DNA from: Bacteriovoracaceae bacterium
Lineage (GTDB): Bacteria > Bdellovibrionota > Bacteriovoracia > Bacteriovoracales > Bacteriovoracaceae
DNA length: 13,192 bases
Assembly: GCA_007116425.1 (NCBI GenBank)
Contig: SKIL01000325.1
Coordinates: 1 to 13,192 of the forward strand
Direction: 5' to 3'
In this document: piece by piece, positions 1-6,699 of the stretch
Position numbering within the stretch: the first letter of the stretch is position 1
Layout: each line of letters begins with the position of its first letter
Notes under the pieces: model-generated
What the model was told of the DNA's origin: nothing
The model's database searches: none
Seen by the model: the letters and a program-made list of their open reading frames with translations, nothing else
Made by a program: the position numbers and the translations under genes

Positions 1-942
1 AGGCACATGAGACCATGCCATATAAAGGTATATCATACCTTCATGTCCACTTCTCTGAGAAAATTCTAATTGCCTATAACGAGAATAAATGGGAATAGAT
101 GCATCTTGATTCGTCGGCCTATAATTTAAATTATTTAATAACCGCTTCCGAAAGGCTTCCCCCTCAGGTGAGTACCTTAAAACTTGTAGCTCGACAGGGT
201 AAACAATTCCTCGATCTAAAACAAAAAGAATATCTCTATCGAATTGATCATTCTCTGCTAAAGCATATGAGCTTAAAACACCAATATCTTTATCGCCATA
301 ATATTGAATTTCATCAAAATCATGGCCAAAAAATTGGTTACGGTTTCTCAACAGATAGAGGTTATAAACGAGCTCTCTCAAAGGATATTTTCGTATCGTA
401 TTATATTTTTCGAAAAAAGTTTGTTCATCAGATATCAGCAAATCTTTGATAAACAAATCTTTCCAAATTTCTCTTGAAGATTTAGATAAAATATAATTCT
501 TAAAATATGGCAAATTAAATAGCTGATCGCTTCCCAAATCCATTCTAAAGTGGAATGGCTCATGTACTACAAACTTAGCAAAGACTTCACTTCGATGATT
601 CATAAAAGAAAAGCCGAAAAGTAAGCTATCATCAATATCATCGTATTCAATTTCTGGACGAAGTACGTAGATGTGATGATAAATGGGCACAGGCACTTCA
701 AAATGAGAGAAGTGAAATATTTCCCAACGTGAATCATCCTCACTCAAAGAAGGAAAGTTGCGCTCAACCTGATAATTTGTACCCGACATAAAATGTGCCG
801 GAGATCTTTCAATATTTAATAACTCTCCTTCAATCCCTTCAGAAACTGCTGTAATGTAGTAGTGATAGGGCAACATATAGATAATAAACCCAAACACAGA
901 GAGCCCGATGAGAATAAATGAAGATAAAATAAATGTTTTCAC
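1..942 (-). CDS. Membrane-anchored protein of unknown function, C-terminus beyond window
   Basis: On the minus strand a frame stays open from a GTG at 942 to the window edge, giving 314 codons without a stop; an in-frame TGA lies shortly upstream of the GTG. The product begins with a short basic N-terminus and one hydrophobic stretch (about residues 3-23), so it is probably an inner-membrane-anchored or exported protein with a large extracytoplasmic part. The rest is rich in Phe, Tyr, Asp and His, with acidic and aromatic clusters, and has no cysteine. I recognise no family. The ribosome-binding site is weak, so the start is uncertain, but the next Met (about residue 24) would remove the hydrophobic segment. 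It is divergent from the lipoprotein gene at 1112. GGCC, common elsewhere in the window, occurs only twice here. That this frame is coding is fairly secure; its function is unknown. Confidence 0.72.
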   Translation of the reverse strand, partial: MKTFILSSFILIGLSVFGFIIYMLPYHYYITAVSEGIEGELLNIERSPAHFMSGTNYQVERNFPSLSEDDSRWEIFHFSHFEVPVPIYHHIYVLRPEIEYDDIDDSLLFGFSFMNHRSEVFAKFVVHEPFHFRMDLGSDQLFNLPYFKNYILSKSSREIWKDLFIKDLLISDEQTFFEKYNTIRKYPLRELVYNLYLLRNRNQFFGHDFDEIQYYGDKDIGVLSSYALAENDQFDRDILFVLDRGIVYPVELQVLRYSPEGEAFRKRLLNNLNYRPTNQDASIPIYSRYRQLEFSQRSGHEGMIYLYMAWSHVP

Positions 943-1011
943 ACAGTACTTATCGACATTTCAGCCTATTACCTGAGCTTTTTTGGATGGAAATCGGCAA
1001 AATAACTCAAC

Positions 1012-1041
1012 TTGAAATGAAAATCTCCGATAAGTTAGAAT
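1012..1041 (+). promoter_or_regulatory. Sigma-70-like promoter for the lipoprotein gene
   Basis: TTGAAA at 1012-1017 and TAGAAT at 1036-1041 are separated by 18 bp and each differs from consensus at one position. Transcription would start near 1048, just before the palindrome at 1053-1068, leaving a leader of about 64 nt. Confidence 0.5.
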
Positions 1042-1052
1042 AAATAAGTCGG

Positions 1053-1068
1053 GTTAACTCAAGTTAAC
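1053..1068. promoter_or_regulatory. Inverted repeat, possible operator
   Basis: GTTAACTCAAGTTAAC consists of perfect 7-bp arms around a 2-bp centre. It lies immediately downstream of the predicted transcription start of the lipoprotein gene, where a repressor could block initiation or elongation. The 8-mer TAACTCAA inside it (1055-1062) also occurs at 1003-1010, 52 bp upstream, on the far side of the promoter. No regulator can be named from the sequence. Confidence 0.4.
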
Positions 1069-1076
1069 TAAAGACA

Positions 1077-1091
1077 GGCCATCAAAAGGCC
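1077..1091 (+). other. Small leader hairpin with GGCC stem
   Basis: GGCC at 1077-1080 can pair with GGCC at 1088-1091 across a 7-nt A-rich loop, just before the Shine-Dalgarno AGAGGA at 1099-1104. The stem is only 4 bp, and GGCC is self-complementary and frequent in this DNA, so chance is a real alternative. Confidence 0.2.
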
Positions 1092-1111
1092 CTACTAAAG
1101 AGGACTTAAAC

Positions 1112-1825
1112 ATGTACACGGCCCTATCTAAAGCAGGCATAATTCTCTTTATAGCAATCTGCATAGCTGCTTGTGATCAACCTAGAGACCGAAGAGTCGC
1201 TCACGAGCAATTGGGTGTCGGCCAAAATAGTGATCGAAACAACTTTTCGTCAAACGGCCAGCCAAATAGTGGCCCCAGCTCTTCATCTGATAGAGATGGA
1301 GTTGATTACGATATAATTAACGACCAAGGCCAAGGAAGTAAAAGCAGTGGCCAAATCCCGAATGAAATTTCACATTGTCGATGGCCAAGTATAAGCGGCG
1401 GTGCATTTGCTTCAGAGCACCAACATATTGGACAATATACCGTTTGCCAGTCTACCGCCAAAGATACTGATGTCTACATTCAAGTAAGACATCCAATAAC
1501 TGATAGTACATTGTGCCTTATTCCAACTTATCACTCAGGTAACAAGGCCATTTTTATAGGTGAGCCGCGCTGCTTTGAGGCAAGAAATAGTGAATCAGTT
1601 TATAGAATTGGCCTTCTTAAAAATCGTCCAGGATACTCAAATTTTAATGTTACAGGTGTAATGATTATGCGAGATAGAGCGTATTTTTACCCTTATCCTT
1701 TTAACCAATACCTATTGAGTCCAGATGCCTATTTATTTTGTGCTGAATGGCTAGACCGACACAATGACCCTTCATATTGTCAGGCCTTCGATGCTGTTGG
1801 ACAGTATATCTATCATCGCTTCTAG
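1112..1825 (+). CDS. Cysteine-rich lipoprotein of unknown function
   Basis: The 237-residue product has a lipoprotein signal: hydrophobic core at residues 8-20, lipobox I-A-A-C and the lipidated Cys at 21. Asp at +2 would favour inner-membrane retention by the E. coli rule, which may not hold here. Residues 28-85 form a Ser/Asn/Gln/Gly-rich flexible linker. A compact domain follows (about 86-237) with six cysteines (89, 112, 135, 154, 210, 223), enough for three disulfides outside the cytoplasm. The second half is rich in Tyr and Phe. No family is recognised. The ATG is preceded by AGAGGA with a 7-nt spacer. A probable promoter and a palindrome lie upstream, so it is likely transcribed alone. 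The gene ends 14 bp from the stop of the convergent zinc-ribbon gene. Coding status is secure; function unknown. Confidence 0.88.
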   Translation: MYTALSKAGIILFIAICIAACDQPRDRRVAHEQLGVGQNSDRNNFSSNGQPNSGPSSSSDRDGVDYDIINDQGQGSKSSGQIPNEISHCRWPSISGGAFASEHQHIGQYTVCQSTAKDTDVYIQVRHPITDSTLCLIPTYHSGNKAIFIGEPRCFEARNSESVYRIGLLKNRPGYSNFNVTGVMIMRDRAYFYPYPFNQYLLSPDAYLFCAEWLDRHNDPSYCQAFDAVGQYIYHRF

Positions 1826-1839
1826 AGTAAATTTAAAAA

Positions 1840-2793
1840 CTAATTTTTGAGCTTTCCAGAGACTTTATCGCCATGCCGATATCGCTGGGAAAGCTCTCCA
1901 TCAAGTGACGGAAAACCTAAAATGGGAACAAAGGCCTGACCAGAGCTTGAGACACCAGAACCAAGATCATAGCAAATGACAAAATAGAAAAATGAAACTC
2001 CATCTTTGTCATGTGCCTTTATATATGTTCTTATTCGATCACCAGCACTATCAAGATGAGTATAGACTTCATCTGGCGACTCTAAGGTTGAGGCCATAAA
2101 TTGATGGTATAAATGAAAATTTTCATATGGAATATCAGCAACAGAACGCAACTCCATTAGCTCTGCTAAAACAGAAGATTTTTTCTGCTCGATTGAATCA
2201 TGAGTTTCCATATCAATCTCTACTTGCTCTGAAATTTCCTCAGGTAAAGTTCCATCTTCAGCACTCACAGACTGATCAATAAAAGGTAGTTCAAGTTCAT
2301 CAATCGACTCAGAGAGAAAGTCCTGAATATCTTCAATTTGATGACCAAACTGAAAGACAGATAAAAACTCTTCACTTTCTGTGGCCGTAACTAAAAGTAA
2401 AAAAGAAGGTCTACCATCTGAAACAAGACATAAAACGATGATCCATACAGGCCTAGAATTCCCCTCTCTTTCAACTTTGAGTAAAAAAGCATAAGTACGC
2501 TCTTCAAGATCGTTCTCTAGCTCATAGATCATATCTGGAGATTTTAAGATGCGCTCCATAAGATGAACATCTTGAATATAATGAGAAAAATCTTCAGCAA
2601 CTAGTCCTAGTTTTTTTCTAAGCTCTACTTCAATTTTTTCATAGTATTTAAATATTGGAGAATAAAAAGACTCAATACAAGCTTCACTACAAAAGCCTCT
2701 TTTAGAATCATCTTCAACAAAATAAAGGGCCTCAAGCTGATCATGTATAGATTTGCAGTGAGAACAAAAATAAATAGCTTGTCCAAAGCTCAC
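1840..2793 (-). CDS. Zinc-ribbon protein with a tandemly duplicated domain, function unknown
   Basis: The 317-residue product starts at GTG 2793, preceded by AAGAGGG 5 nt upstream. At the N-terminus Cys10/Cys13 (CxxC) and Cys35/Cys39 (FCSEAC followed by an aromatic) form a TRASH/MYM-like treble-clef metal site. After it come two copies of one domain, about residues 68-151 and 222-310. Each has a helix, a Ser-Pro-Asp plus Tyr motif (85-90 and 239-244), an Arg, two hydrophobic strands (WIIVLCL; FYFVICY), a Phe-containing strand and a closing F/Y-x-x-G-H/D. A very acidic linker (about 152-210) joins them. The strand/helix order loosely recalls barnase/RelE-like toxin folds, but I see no catalytic signature and do not claim activity. 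There is no signal peptide, so it should be cytoplasmic. It lies 22 bp downstream of the beta-barrel gene on the same strand, probably in one transcript. Confidence 0.85.
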   Translation of the reverse strand: MSFGQAIYFCSHCKSIHDQLEALYFVEDDSKRGFCSEACIESFYSPIFKYYEKIEVELRKKLGLVAEDFSHYIQDVHLMERILKSPDMIYELENDLEERTYAFLLKVEREGNSRPVWIIVLCLVSDGRPSFLLLVTATESEEFLSVFQFGHQIEDIQDFLSESIDELELPFIDQSVSAEDGTLPEEISEQVEIDMETHDSIEQKKSSVLAELMELRSVADIPYENFHLYHQFMASTLESPDEVYTHLDSAGDRIRTYIKAHDKDGVSFFYFVICYDLGSGVSSSGQAFVPILGFPSLDGELSQRYRHGDKVSGKLKN

Positions 2794-2815
2794 TTAAACC
2801 CTCTTAATCGTTATT

Positions 2816-3802
2816 TTAAATACCAAATTGTAGGCCAGCAAAAAGCCTATTACCATAGAGGCCGTCAATATCCCAAAGTCTTGCTCTCAACATTTCAGAG
2901 CTATCATCAACCTTATTTGTTTGAAAAGTTGCACCTAACCTCAAGCGAGTTGAATCAGACAAACGTAAGTTCATAGACGGAGTTACTGAGGCAAAGCTCT
3001 GAGACTCCTCTAAAAAGAAGTCGCGATCAGATTGATCAGAGTTACCGATACGGTAGGTGGCACCCTCAAGTATCATTTGTATTTCAGAGCTAACATGCCA
3101 AGCAAAAGTCGCATAAAACTTTTGGATATCCCCTATCGCCAGCTCTTCAATTTTATTTGGATTTCCTGTCATTCTATATTCATAACCAAGACCTAATGCA
3201 AAAGAGTAAAACCGCTTACTTGTTAAAACCCCGAGATGATAATCATTTCTAGAGGCCCCATAGGCCGAAGAGTCAGAGGCCTTAATACTCATTCCTGCAA
3301 ACAGATCAATATTGGCAGAAGTTTGCGCCGGACCAAACTCTAACCAATTAAATCCAAGTAAGAACTTCGCATTTCCATGATAAAGAGAGCTATCTTCCCC
3401 TCGGTGATCCATAGGATCAATGGCCTCAGATGGACTCATCCAATAGCTCACATCTAAAAAAACATCGTAGGCCGTCATAAACTGACCTCGAACTTTTAAA
3501 AAGTCGACCTTTTCTTTGACTGAGTTGAATTCACTTCCAGACTCATCAACTTGATCATACTTAATGCTTAATGAATCAAATTGAGTAGACAGTCTAAACA
3601 TCTGTCCACGAGAGGAGCTATTTAGAGGGGCCCTTCTCTGTACAACTTGAGAAGATGATGAACTAGGATTATTAGCGCTAACGTTTGGAGAGCTTGAAGG
3701 AGGATTTGTATAATCTACAAGTGCCTGAGATGAAATTGGAAATAAGAAAAGAGCAAAAGCTGGAAAAATATAAGATAGCGTTTGTTTTTTTAAAATATTC
3801 AT
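2816..3802 (-). CDS. Predicted outer-membrane beta-barrel protein
   Basis: The frame is open upstream to an ATG at 3895, but I start it at ATG 3802. That start has AGGGA at 3809-3813 with a 6-nt spacer and yields a classic signal peptide (basic Lys5-Lys6, hydrophobic 9-22, likely cleavage after Ser-Gln-Ala at residue 27); the longer version would bury this signal. The product is 328 residues. A Ser/Pro/Asn-rich linker (about 30-66) precedes roughly 260 residues of alternating hydrophobic/polar segments with many Tyr, Phe and Gly. It ends in F-A-G-L-Q-F-G-I, resembling the final strand of an outer-membrane barrel, though the last residue is Ile rather than Phe. There is no mature cysteine. Twelve or so strands are plausible, as in small porins or anchoring barrels. 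It is the upstream gene of a pair with the zinc-ribbon gene. The barrel call is an inference from pattern; ligand unknown. Confidence 0.75.
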   Translation of the reverse strand: MNILKKQTLSYIFPAFALFLFPISSQALVDYTNPPSSSPNVSANNPSSSSSQVVQRRAPLNSSSRGQMFRLSTQFDSLSIKYDQVDESGSEFNSVKEKVDFLKVRGQFMTAYDVFLDVSYWMSPSEAIDPMDHRGEDSSLYHGNAKFLLGFNWLEFGPAQTSANIDLFAGMSIKASDSSAYGASRNDYHLGVLTSKRFYSFALGLGYEYRMTGNPNKIEELAIGDIQKFYATFAWHVSSEIQMILEGATYRIGNSDQSDRDFFLEESQSFASVTPSMNLRLSDSTRLRLGATFQTNKVDDSSEMLRARLWDIDGLYGNRLFAGLQFGI

Positions 3803-3808
3803 ACCTCT

Positions 3809-3813
3809 TCCCT
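3809..3813 (-). promoter_or_regulatory. Shine-Dalgarno fixing the barrel-protein start at 3802
   Basis: On the minus strand AGGGA ends 6 nt before the ATG at 3802, matching spacing elsewhere in the window. It supports this start over the in-frame ATG at 3895. Confidence 0.65.
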
Positions 3814-3824
3814 GAAGTAAGATG

Positions 3825-3830
3825 ATTATA
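3825..3830 (-). promoter_or_regulatory. Candidate -10 element for the barrel/zinc-ribbon pair
   Basis: The minus strand reads a perfect TATAAT here, 22 bp upstream of the chosen start, implying a very short leader. The -35 region at 17-bp spacing is only a T-run, so the promoter would be weak or activator-dependent. Confidence 0.35.
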
Positions 3831-3935
3831 CCTACTAATATTGTAGCAAAAAATTCAAAGAAATATACACACCAAGACAAATCTATCACTTTCAAACTAA
3901 ATAATATGAAAAAACAAATACTTAATGTAACTCGT

Positions 3936-3952
3936 CGGGAAAGTCTTACCCG
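3936..3952. promoter_or_regulatory. Imperfect 17-bp palindrome, possible operator
   Basis: CGGGAAAGTCTTACCCG pairs CGGG with CCCG and AAG with CTT around a central T, with one mismatch per arm. It lies in the divergent gap between the barrel gene and the three-gene operon. Two TATAAA boxes (3959-3964, 3966-3971) follow directly, so a bound protein would cover the -35 region of the plus-strand promoter. No regulator can be named. Confidence 0.3.
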
Positions 3953-4013
3953 CTGATATATAAACTATAAAAAAGGCAAAATATTAATCAGAGAGTCAAC
4001 AATCCCGAATGAT

Positions 4014-4019
4014 AAGGAG
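4014..4019 (+). promoter_or_regulatory. Strong Shine-Dalgarno fixing a TTG start
   Basis: AAGGAG ends 7 nt before TTG 4027. The first in-frame ATG (4078) has no ribosome-binding site, so the TTG is favoured. Confidence 0.7.
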
Positions 4020-4026
4020 TTAGAAC

Positions 4027-4380
4027 TTGGAGCAACCTAGAAGAAGAAATGAAGATAGCATTCCCTCACTAATTGATATGGGTACAAGAGGATATTTCCC
4101 ATTGTTTAGACCCGAATGGATTGAGGAGATTTTTTCTGAAAGTTTCGCAAGCACAAACAACTCGACACCTAATAAAAGTAAGAAAAACTACAATCGACTT
4201 ACCGGCCAAGAAAAAGAAAAGGCCAAAAGTATCATCCAAAGGCTGGCCAAACATAGAAGTATTGAAAGAAAGCAAATTGTCATTTCAGCAATGGATGAGA
4301 ATGAAAGAAAGCTTCTCGTTAGGGCCTTTATGAAGATGGTAGAAGGAAAAATACTTGATGCAAAACCTGGTTTGCACTAG
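4027..4380 (+). CDS. Small helical protein, first gene of the coiled-coil/ACD operon
   Basis: This 117-residue protein starts at TTG, chosen for the AAGGAG with 7-nt spacer. It has no signal peptide, membrane segment or cysteine. The N-terminal 50 residues include a basic/acidic start and an aromatic, Pro-containing segment (YFPLFRPEW). The C-terminal part (about 50-110) is strongly basic and predicted helical, with heptad-like Leu/Ile and clustered Lys/Arg/Glu, suggesting a helical bundle or nucleic-acid- or protein-binding surface. No family is recognised. The gene overlaps the next by 26 bp, so translation is probably coupled, and it is the first gene of the plus-strand operon running to 5852. 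The product is probably cytoplasmic. Alternative: an adaptor for the downstream coiled-coil protein, with nothing but position to support it. Confidence 0.75.
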   Translation: MEQPRRRNEDSIPSLIDMGTRGYFPLFRPEWIEEIFSESFASTNNSTPNKSKKNYNRLTGQEKEKAKSIIQRLAKHRSIERKQIVISAMDENERKLLVRAFMKMVEGKILDAKPGLH

Positions 4381-4675
4381 ATTTTACAAGAACTTGCAAA
4401 GGCTCTTATTATTCGTGCTTCTAATTGCACCAGTTGGGGTCTTTGCTGAGTACAGAGTATACCAATACTTTGTTAAATCAAAACATGAAACAAGATTTGA
4501 TACAGAGGCCTATCAGGTTATCTCAACCCTAGACCCTATCTCTTATAAGGCCTATCATGGAGGAGATGAGGCCATAACCTTAGACTTACTCAGAACATGG
4601 ACATGTCCTGGACATACTGGTAACCGGCGCCCGATCTGCCCTCCCCCAGAAAAAGTTGAAGAGCAGCAGAGGTAG
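4355..4675 (+). CDS. Small secreted protein of unknown function
   Basis: The 106-residue product carries a signal peptide: basic residues 9-16 (R, K, R), hydrophobic 17-29 and probable cleavage after Val-Phe-Ala at 31. The mature part is about 75 residues, with a Y-R-V-Y-Q-Y-F segment, an I-S-T-L-D-P-x-x-Y segment, and a C-terminal W-T-C-P-G-x-T-G-(x)5-I-C-P-P-P motif whose two cysteines (84, 95) could form a disulfide. I cannot name a family. TTG 4355 and ATG 4358 are adjacent in frame. AAGGA at 4343-4347 is 7 nt from the TTG and 10 from the ATG, and other genes here cluster at 6-7 nt, so TTG is preferred. The difference is one residue. The gene starts inside the preceding gene and ends 4 bp before the next, so it is the middle member of a tight operon. 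The product is probably periplasmic. Confidence 0.78.
   Translation: MMQNLVCTRFYKNLQRLLLFVLLIAPVGVFAEYRVYQYFVKSKHETRFDTEAYQVISTLDPISYKAYHGGDEAITLDLLRTWTCPGHTGNRRPICPPPEKVEEQQR
4668..4672 (+). promoter_or_regulatory. Shine-Dalgarno fixing a TTG start at 4680
   Basis: AGAGG ends 7 nt before TTG 4680 and abuts the stop codon of the preceding gene. The alternative TTG at 4656 has only an A-rich upstream stretch. Confidence 0.6.
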
Positions 4676-4679
4676 AGCA

Positions 4680-5852
4680 TTGAAAGTCAGCAATCAAAAT
4701 GATCAACAACACCTACTCGATTTAAACAAAGACTTACGTAGAAAAATCTTTGAAAAACAAAGAGAAATAGCTCAGGTCAAAGAACTGTATGAAAAAAAGC
4801 GTGAAGATGCCCTAGCTGTTGAAGAAGGACGACTCAGGCAAGTTAAAGAAGTTTACAGTGATAAAAAGCTAGATGCCTATCAACAAAAACAAGACCAACT
4901 AAAACGCTACCAAGAAGAATTGGCCCAAACTCAGCAAATGCTTAATAAAGAAAAAGAATACTTAAATGAAAACCATCAGTCTCGTATGAACAGTATAAAT
5001 CTGCATCGGAATGATCAATTTGAAACAAAACTCTCTCAGGCGAATCAAGAAACAAGAGACTTAAGTCAACAAACACGAGAGGCGATTGAAAAATTAAAGT
5101 TTGAGCACCAAGATAAAATTCACTATGTAGACTCACAGGCCCGGGCCGAATTCAACCAAATTGTCGATAGGAATGAGAGAGTTCTTATAGAGATTCAAGA
5201 CAAATATGACCGTGAAAAGAAACAATTAGCTCACGAGCATAAAATTGCATTAACCAAGCAGCAACAAGAATTTGAAAAGCAGCAAAGACAAATAACACAT
5301 GGGGCCCATATACAAAGTGAATCGATGGCCAGACAGTACGAAATGGAACTTGCCCATCGTGAAGACTTTTTGAAGCAACGCCTTCAGCATCAAGAGGACA
5401 TGTTTCATCGTAGATACAGCGAACTAATCCAGGAACAAGAAAGCGTTTTACAGAGGGCCCAAGAAAAATATCAAGAGCAATTAAATGCTCTTGCCGCAGA
5501 GTTTGGACAAGAAAAAGAAAACGTCGTTTCTCGTGCTCAAGATCCTTTTTATCAAATACGAACCTTATCTCCTCAAATTGAAGATACCGGTGACGCTTAT
5601 ATTATTTCTTTAGAAATTCCAGAACATGAAAAAGAAAACATAAGAATTAATGCCAACAATCGAACTGTCAAAGTCACACTGACAAGAAGTTTTACGGAAG
5701 AGCTTAGAGACGACAAAGGTCATTCAGTCGATAAGTCTAAAAGATCCGAAGTTTTTGTTAAGGAGTTTCAAACCGCCGATATTTTGAACTCAAGAGACCT
5801 CAAGCAAGACTACAGAGATGGCGTCATCTATTTTAGACTAGGTAAGGCCTAG
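4680..5852 (+). CDS. Coiled-coil protein fused to a C-terminal alpha-crystallin/Hsp20-like domain
   Basis: The 390-residue product (TTG 4680 start) has two parts. About residues 8-280 are nearly continuous coiled coil: Gln, Glu, Lys and Arg dominate, heptad Leu/Ile recur and proline is absent. Residues 288-390 begin D-P-F-Y-Q and look like an alpha-crystallin domain: a strand G-D-A-Y-I-I-S-L-E-I-P, then N-R-T-V-K-V-T-L, a charged loop, and the terminal D-G-V-I-Y-F-R-L matching the G-V-L-type last strand of Hsp20 proteins. The domain ends there, without the I-x-I tail that drives sHSP oligomerisation, so the coiled coil may supply assembly. Typical sHSPs are about 150 residues. No export signal: cytoplasmic. 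Inferred role: scaffold, filament or chaperone-like protein. It is the last gene of the operon and shares a CTAG with the convergent MgtC-family gene. The fusion is clear; the function is not. Confidence 0.82.
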   Translation: MKVSNQNDQQHLLDLNKDLRRKIFEKQREIAQVKELYEKKREDALAVEEGRLRQVKEVYSDKKLDAYQQKQDQLKRYQEELAQTQQMLNKEKEYLNENHQSRMNSINLHRNDQFETKLSQANQETRDLSQQTREAIEKLKFEHQDKIHYVDSQARAEFNQIVDRNERVLIEIQDKYDREKKQLAHEHKIALTKQQQEFEKQQRQITHGAHIQSESMARQYEMELAHREDFLKQRLQHQEDMFHRRYSELIQEQESVLQRAQEKYQEQLNALAAEFGQEKENVVSRAQDPFYQIRTLSPQIEDTGDAYIISLEIPEHEKENIRINANNRTVKVTLTRSFTEELRDDKGHSVDKSKRSEVFVKEFQTADILNSRDLKQDYRDGVIYFRLGKA

Positions 5853-6598
5853 TCATCCTCTCGATTTTTACCAGTATAATCAGTCACATGAAAATTAACT
5901 TTTTCAACCTTGATAATATCTCTAATTTCTTTTCGCATAAAATTGACCCTTCGCGGGTGAATTGTAATATAAACATTTAGAAGTCTAGTGTCAGACTTCT
6001 TGTCGAGAATTTCTTCATACATTTCATTAATTGTGTTCGTTTCACTTAAAACAATATCTTTGACCTGCCGTTTCGCCGAACCAGTTGTTAAGACTTCAAG
6101 ATGATAATTTTTAAACTCTTTAGCTGGTTCTAATAATTTATACAATGGATCTAGAAGTTTTAAGACGGCCAATACAGTTAGGGTGAAAAGTGTGGCAATT
6201 ACGGGGTAACCGGCACCGATTGTAACCCCGACGGCAGCAACAACCCAGATAGAAGCTGCGGTGGTTAGACCTTTTACACTCCCTCGACTTTGAATAATCG
6301 CCCCTGCACCTAAAAAGCCAATCCCTGAAACGATCTGAGCTGCAATCCTTGCGGGATCAGAGAACCCTTCAGTGTGTCCGGCCTGAATAAGAATTGAAAT
6401 AGCTGTATACAAGGTTGACCCGATACAAATAAGCATATTCGTCTTAATTCCGGCCGCTTTCATCTTCTTCTCTCGATCATACCCGATCAAAAAGCCCAAG
6501 AATAAGGCAGTCAAAATCAAAACACCGTAACCAAAATAAATGCTAACAACACCAAAACCTTCTAGGTACATGGTATGTCGGGGAAATTCAAAGACCAT
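5849..6598 (-). CDS. MgtC/SapB family membrane protein
   Basis: The 249-residue product matches the MgtC/SapB family in order and motif. A first membrane segment (about 20-40) ends G-Y-D-R-E-K. Next comes A-A-G-I-K-T-N-M-L (48-56), the family's R-x-x-G-[IL]-[RK]-T block, then a second segment. D-P-A-R-I-A-A-Q-I-V-S-G-I-G-F-L-G-A-G (81-99) and the G-L-T-T-A-A-S-I-W (110-118) block are textbook family signatures. Five membrane segments are visible. Residues 155-249 form a soluble, probably cytoplasmic tail, as in the longer family members. Characterised relatives are linked to growth in low Mg2+ and intracellular survival, and MgtC of Salmonella affects the F-ATPase; whether this protein does so is unknown. 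The ATG has GAGGT 6 nt upstream. It is divergent from the HAD phosphatase gene, with no Mg2+-transporter gene adjacent. Confidence 0.93.
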   Translation of the reverse strand: MVFEFPRHTMYLEGFGVVSIYFGYGVLILTALFLGFLIGYDREKKMKAAGIKTNMLICIGSTLYTAISILIQAGHTEGFSDPARIAAQIVSGIGFLGAGAIIQSRGSVKGLTTAASIWVVAAVGVTIGAGYPVIATLFTLTVLAVLKLLDPLYKLLEPAKEFKNYHLEVLTTGSAKRQVKDIVLSETNTINEMYEEILDKKSDTRLLNVYITIHPRRVNFMRKEIRDIIKVEKVNFHVTDYTGKNREDD

Positions 6599-6668
6599 AT
6601 GGGGACCTCATAAATAATAGCCTACCTTCTATTTCGCGACATAATATGCAACTTGTCAATTTTAGGGT

Positions 6669-6674
6669 TATAAT
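6669..6674 (+). promoter_or_regulatory. Candidate -10 element for the HAD phosphatase gene
   Basis: A perfect TATAAT lies 25 bp before the ATG at 6700. The -35 at 17-bp spacing (ATGCAA, 6646-6651) matches only three positions. The nearby TTGTCA/TTGACA overlap at 6653-6659 is wrongly spaced for this box. Confidence 0.35.
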
Positions 6675-6699
6675 ATCTTTCATAATTTAAGGGAGAGAC

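Noticed and set aside
99..449. Plus-strand open frame of 116 codons
   Set aside because: It lies wholly inside a 314-codon minus-strand frame with a membrane anchor. It has no ribosome-binding site, and its composition looks like a reverse shadow.
1826..1850. A/T-rich symmetrical stretch after the lipoprotein gene as a terminator
   Set aside because: It has only a weak A/T pairing without a GC stem and lies partly in the convergent gene's last codons.
3803..3895. Longer N-terminus for the beta-barrel protein, starting at ATG 3895
   Set aside because: It would place 31 residues with a second hydrophobic segment before a clear signal peptide, and AGGGA is correctly spaced for ATG 3802.
4656..4679. 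Earlier TTG start for the coiled-coil/ACD protein
   Set aside because: It has no good Shine-Dalgarno, whereas TTG 4680 has AGAGG 7 nt upstream.
6653..6659. Overlapping TTGTCA (plus) and TTGACA (minus) as back-to-back -35 boxes
   Set aside because: Neither strand has a -10 resembling TATAAT at 16-18 bp, so the perfect TTGACA on the minus strand is probably chance.
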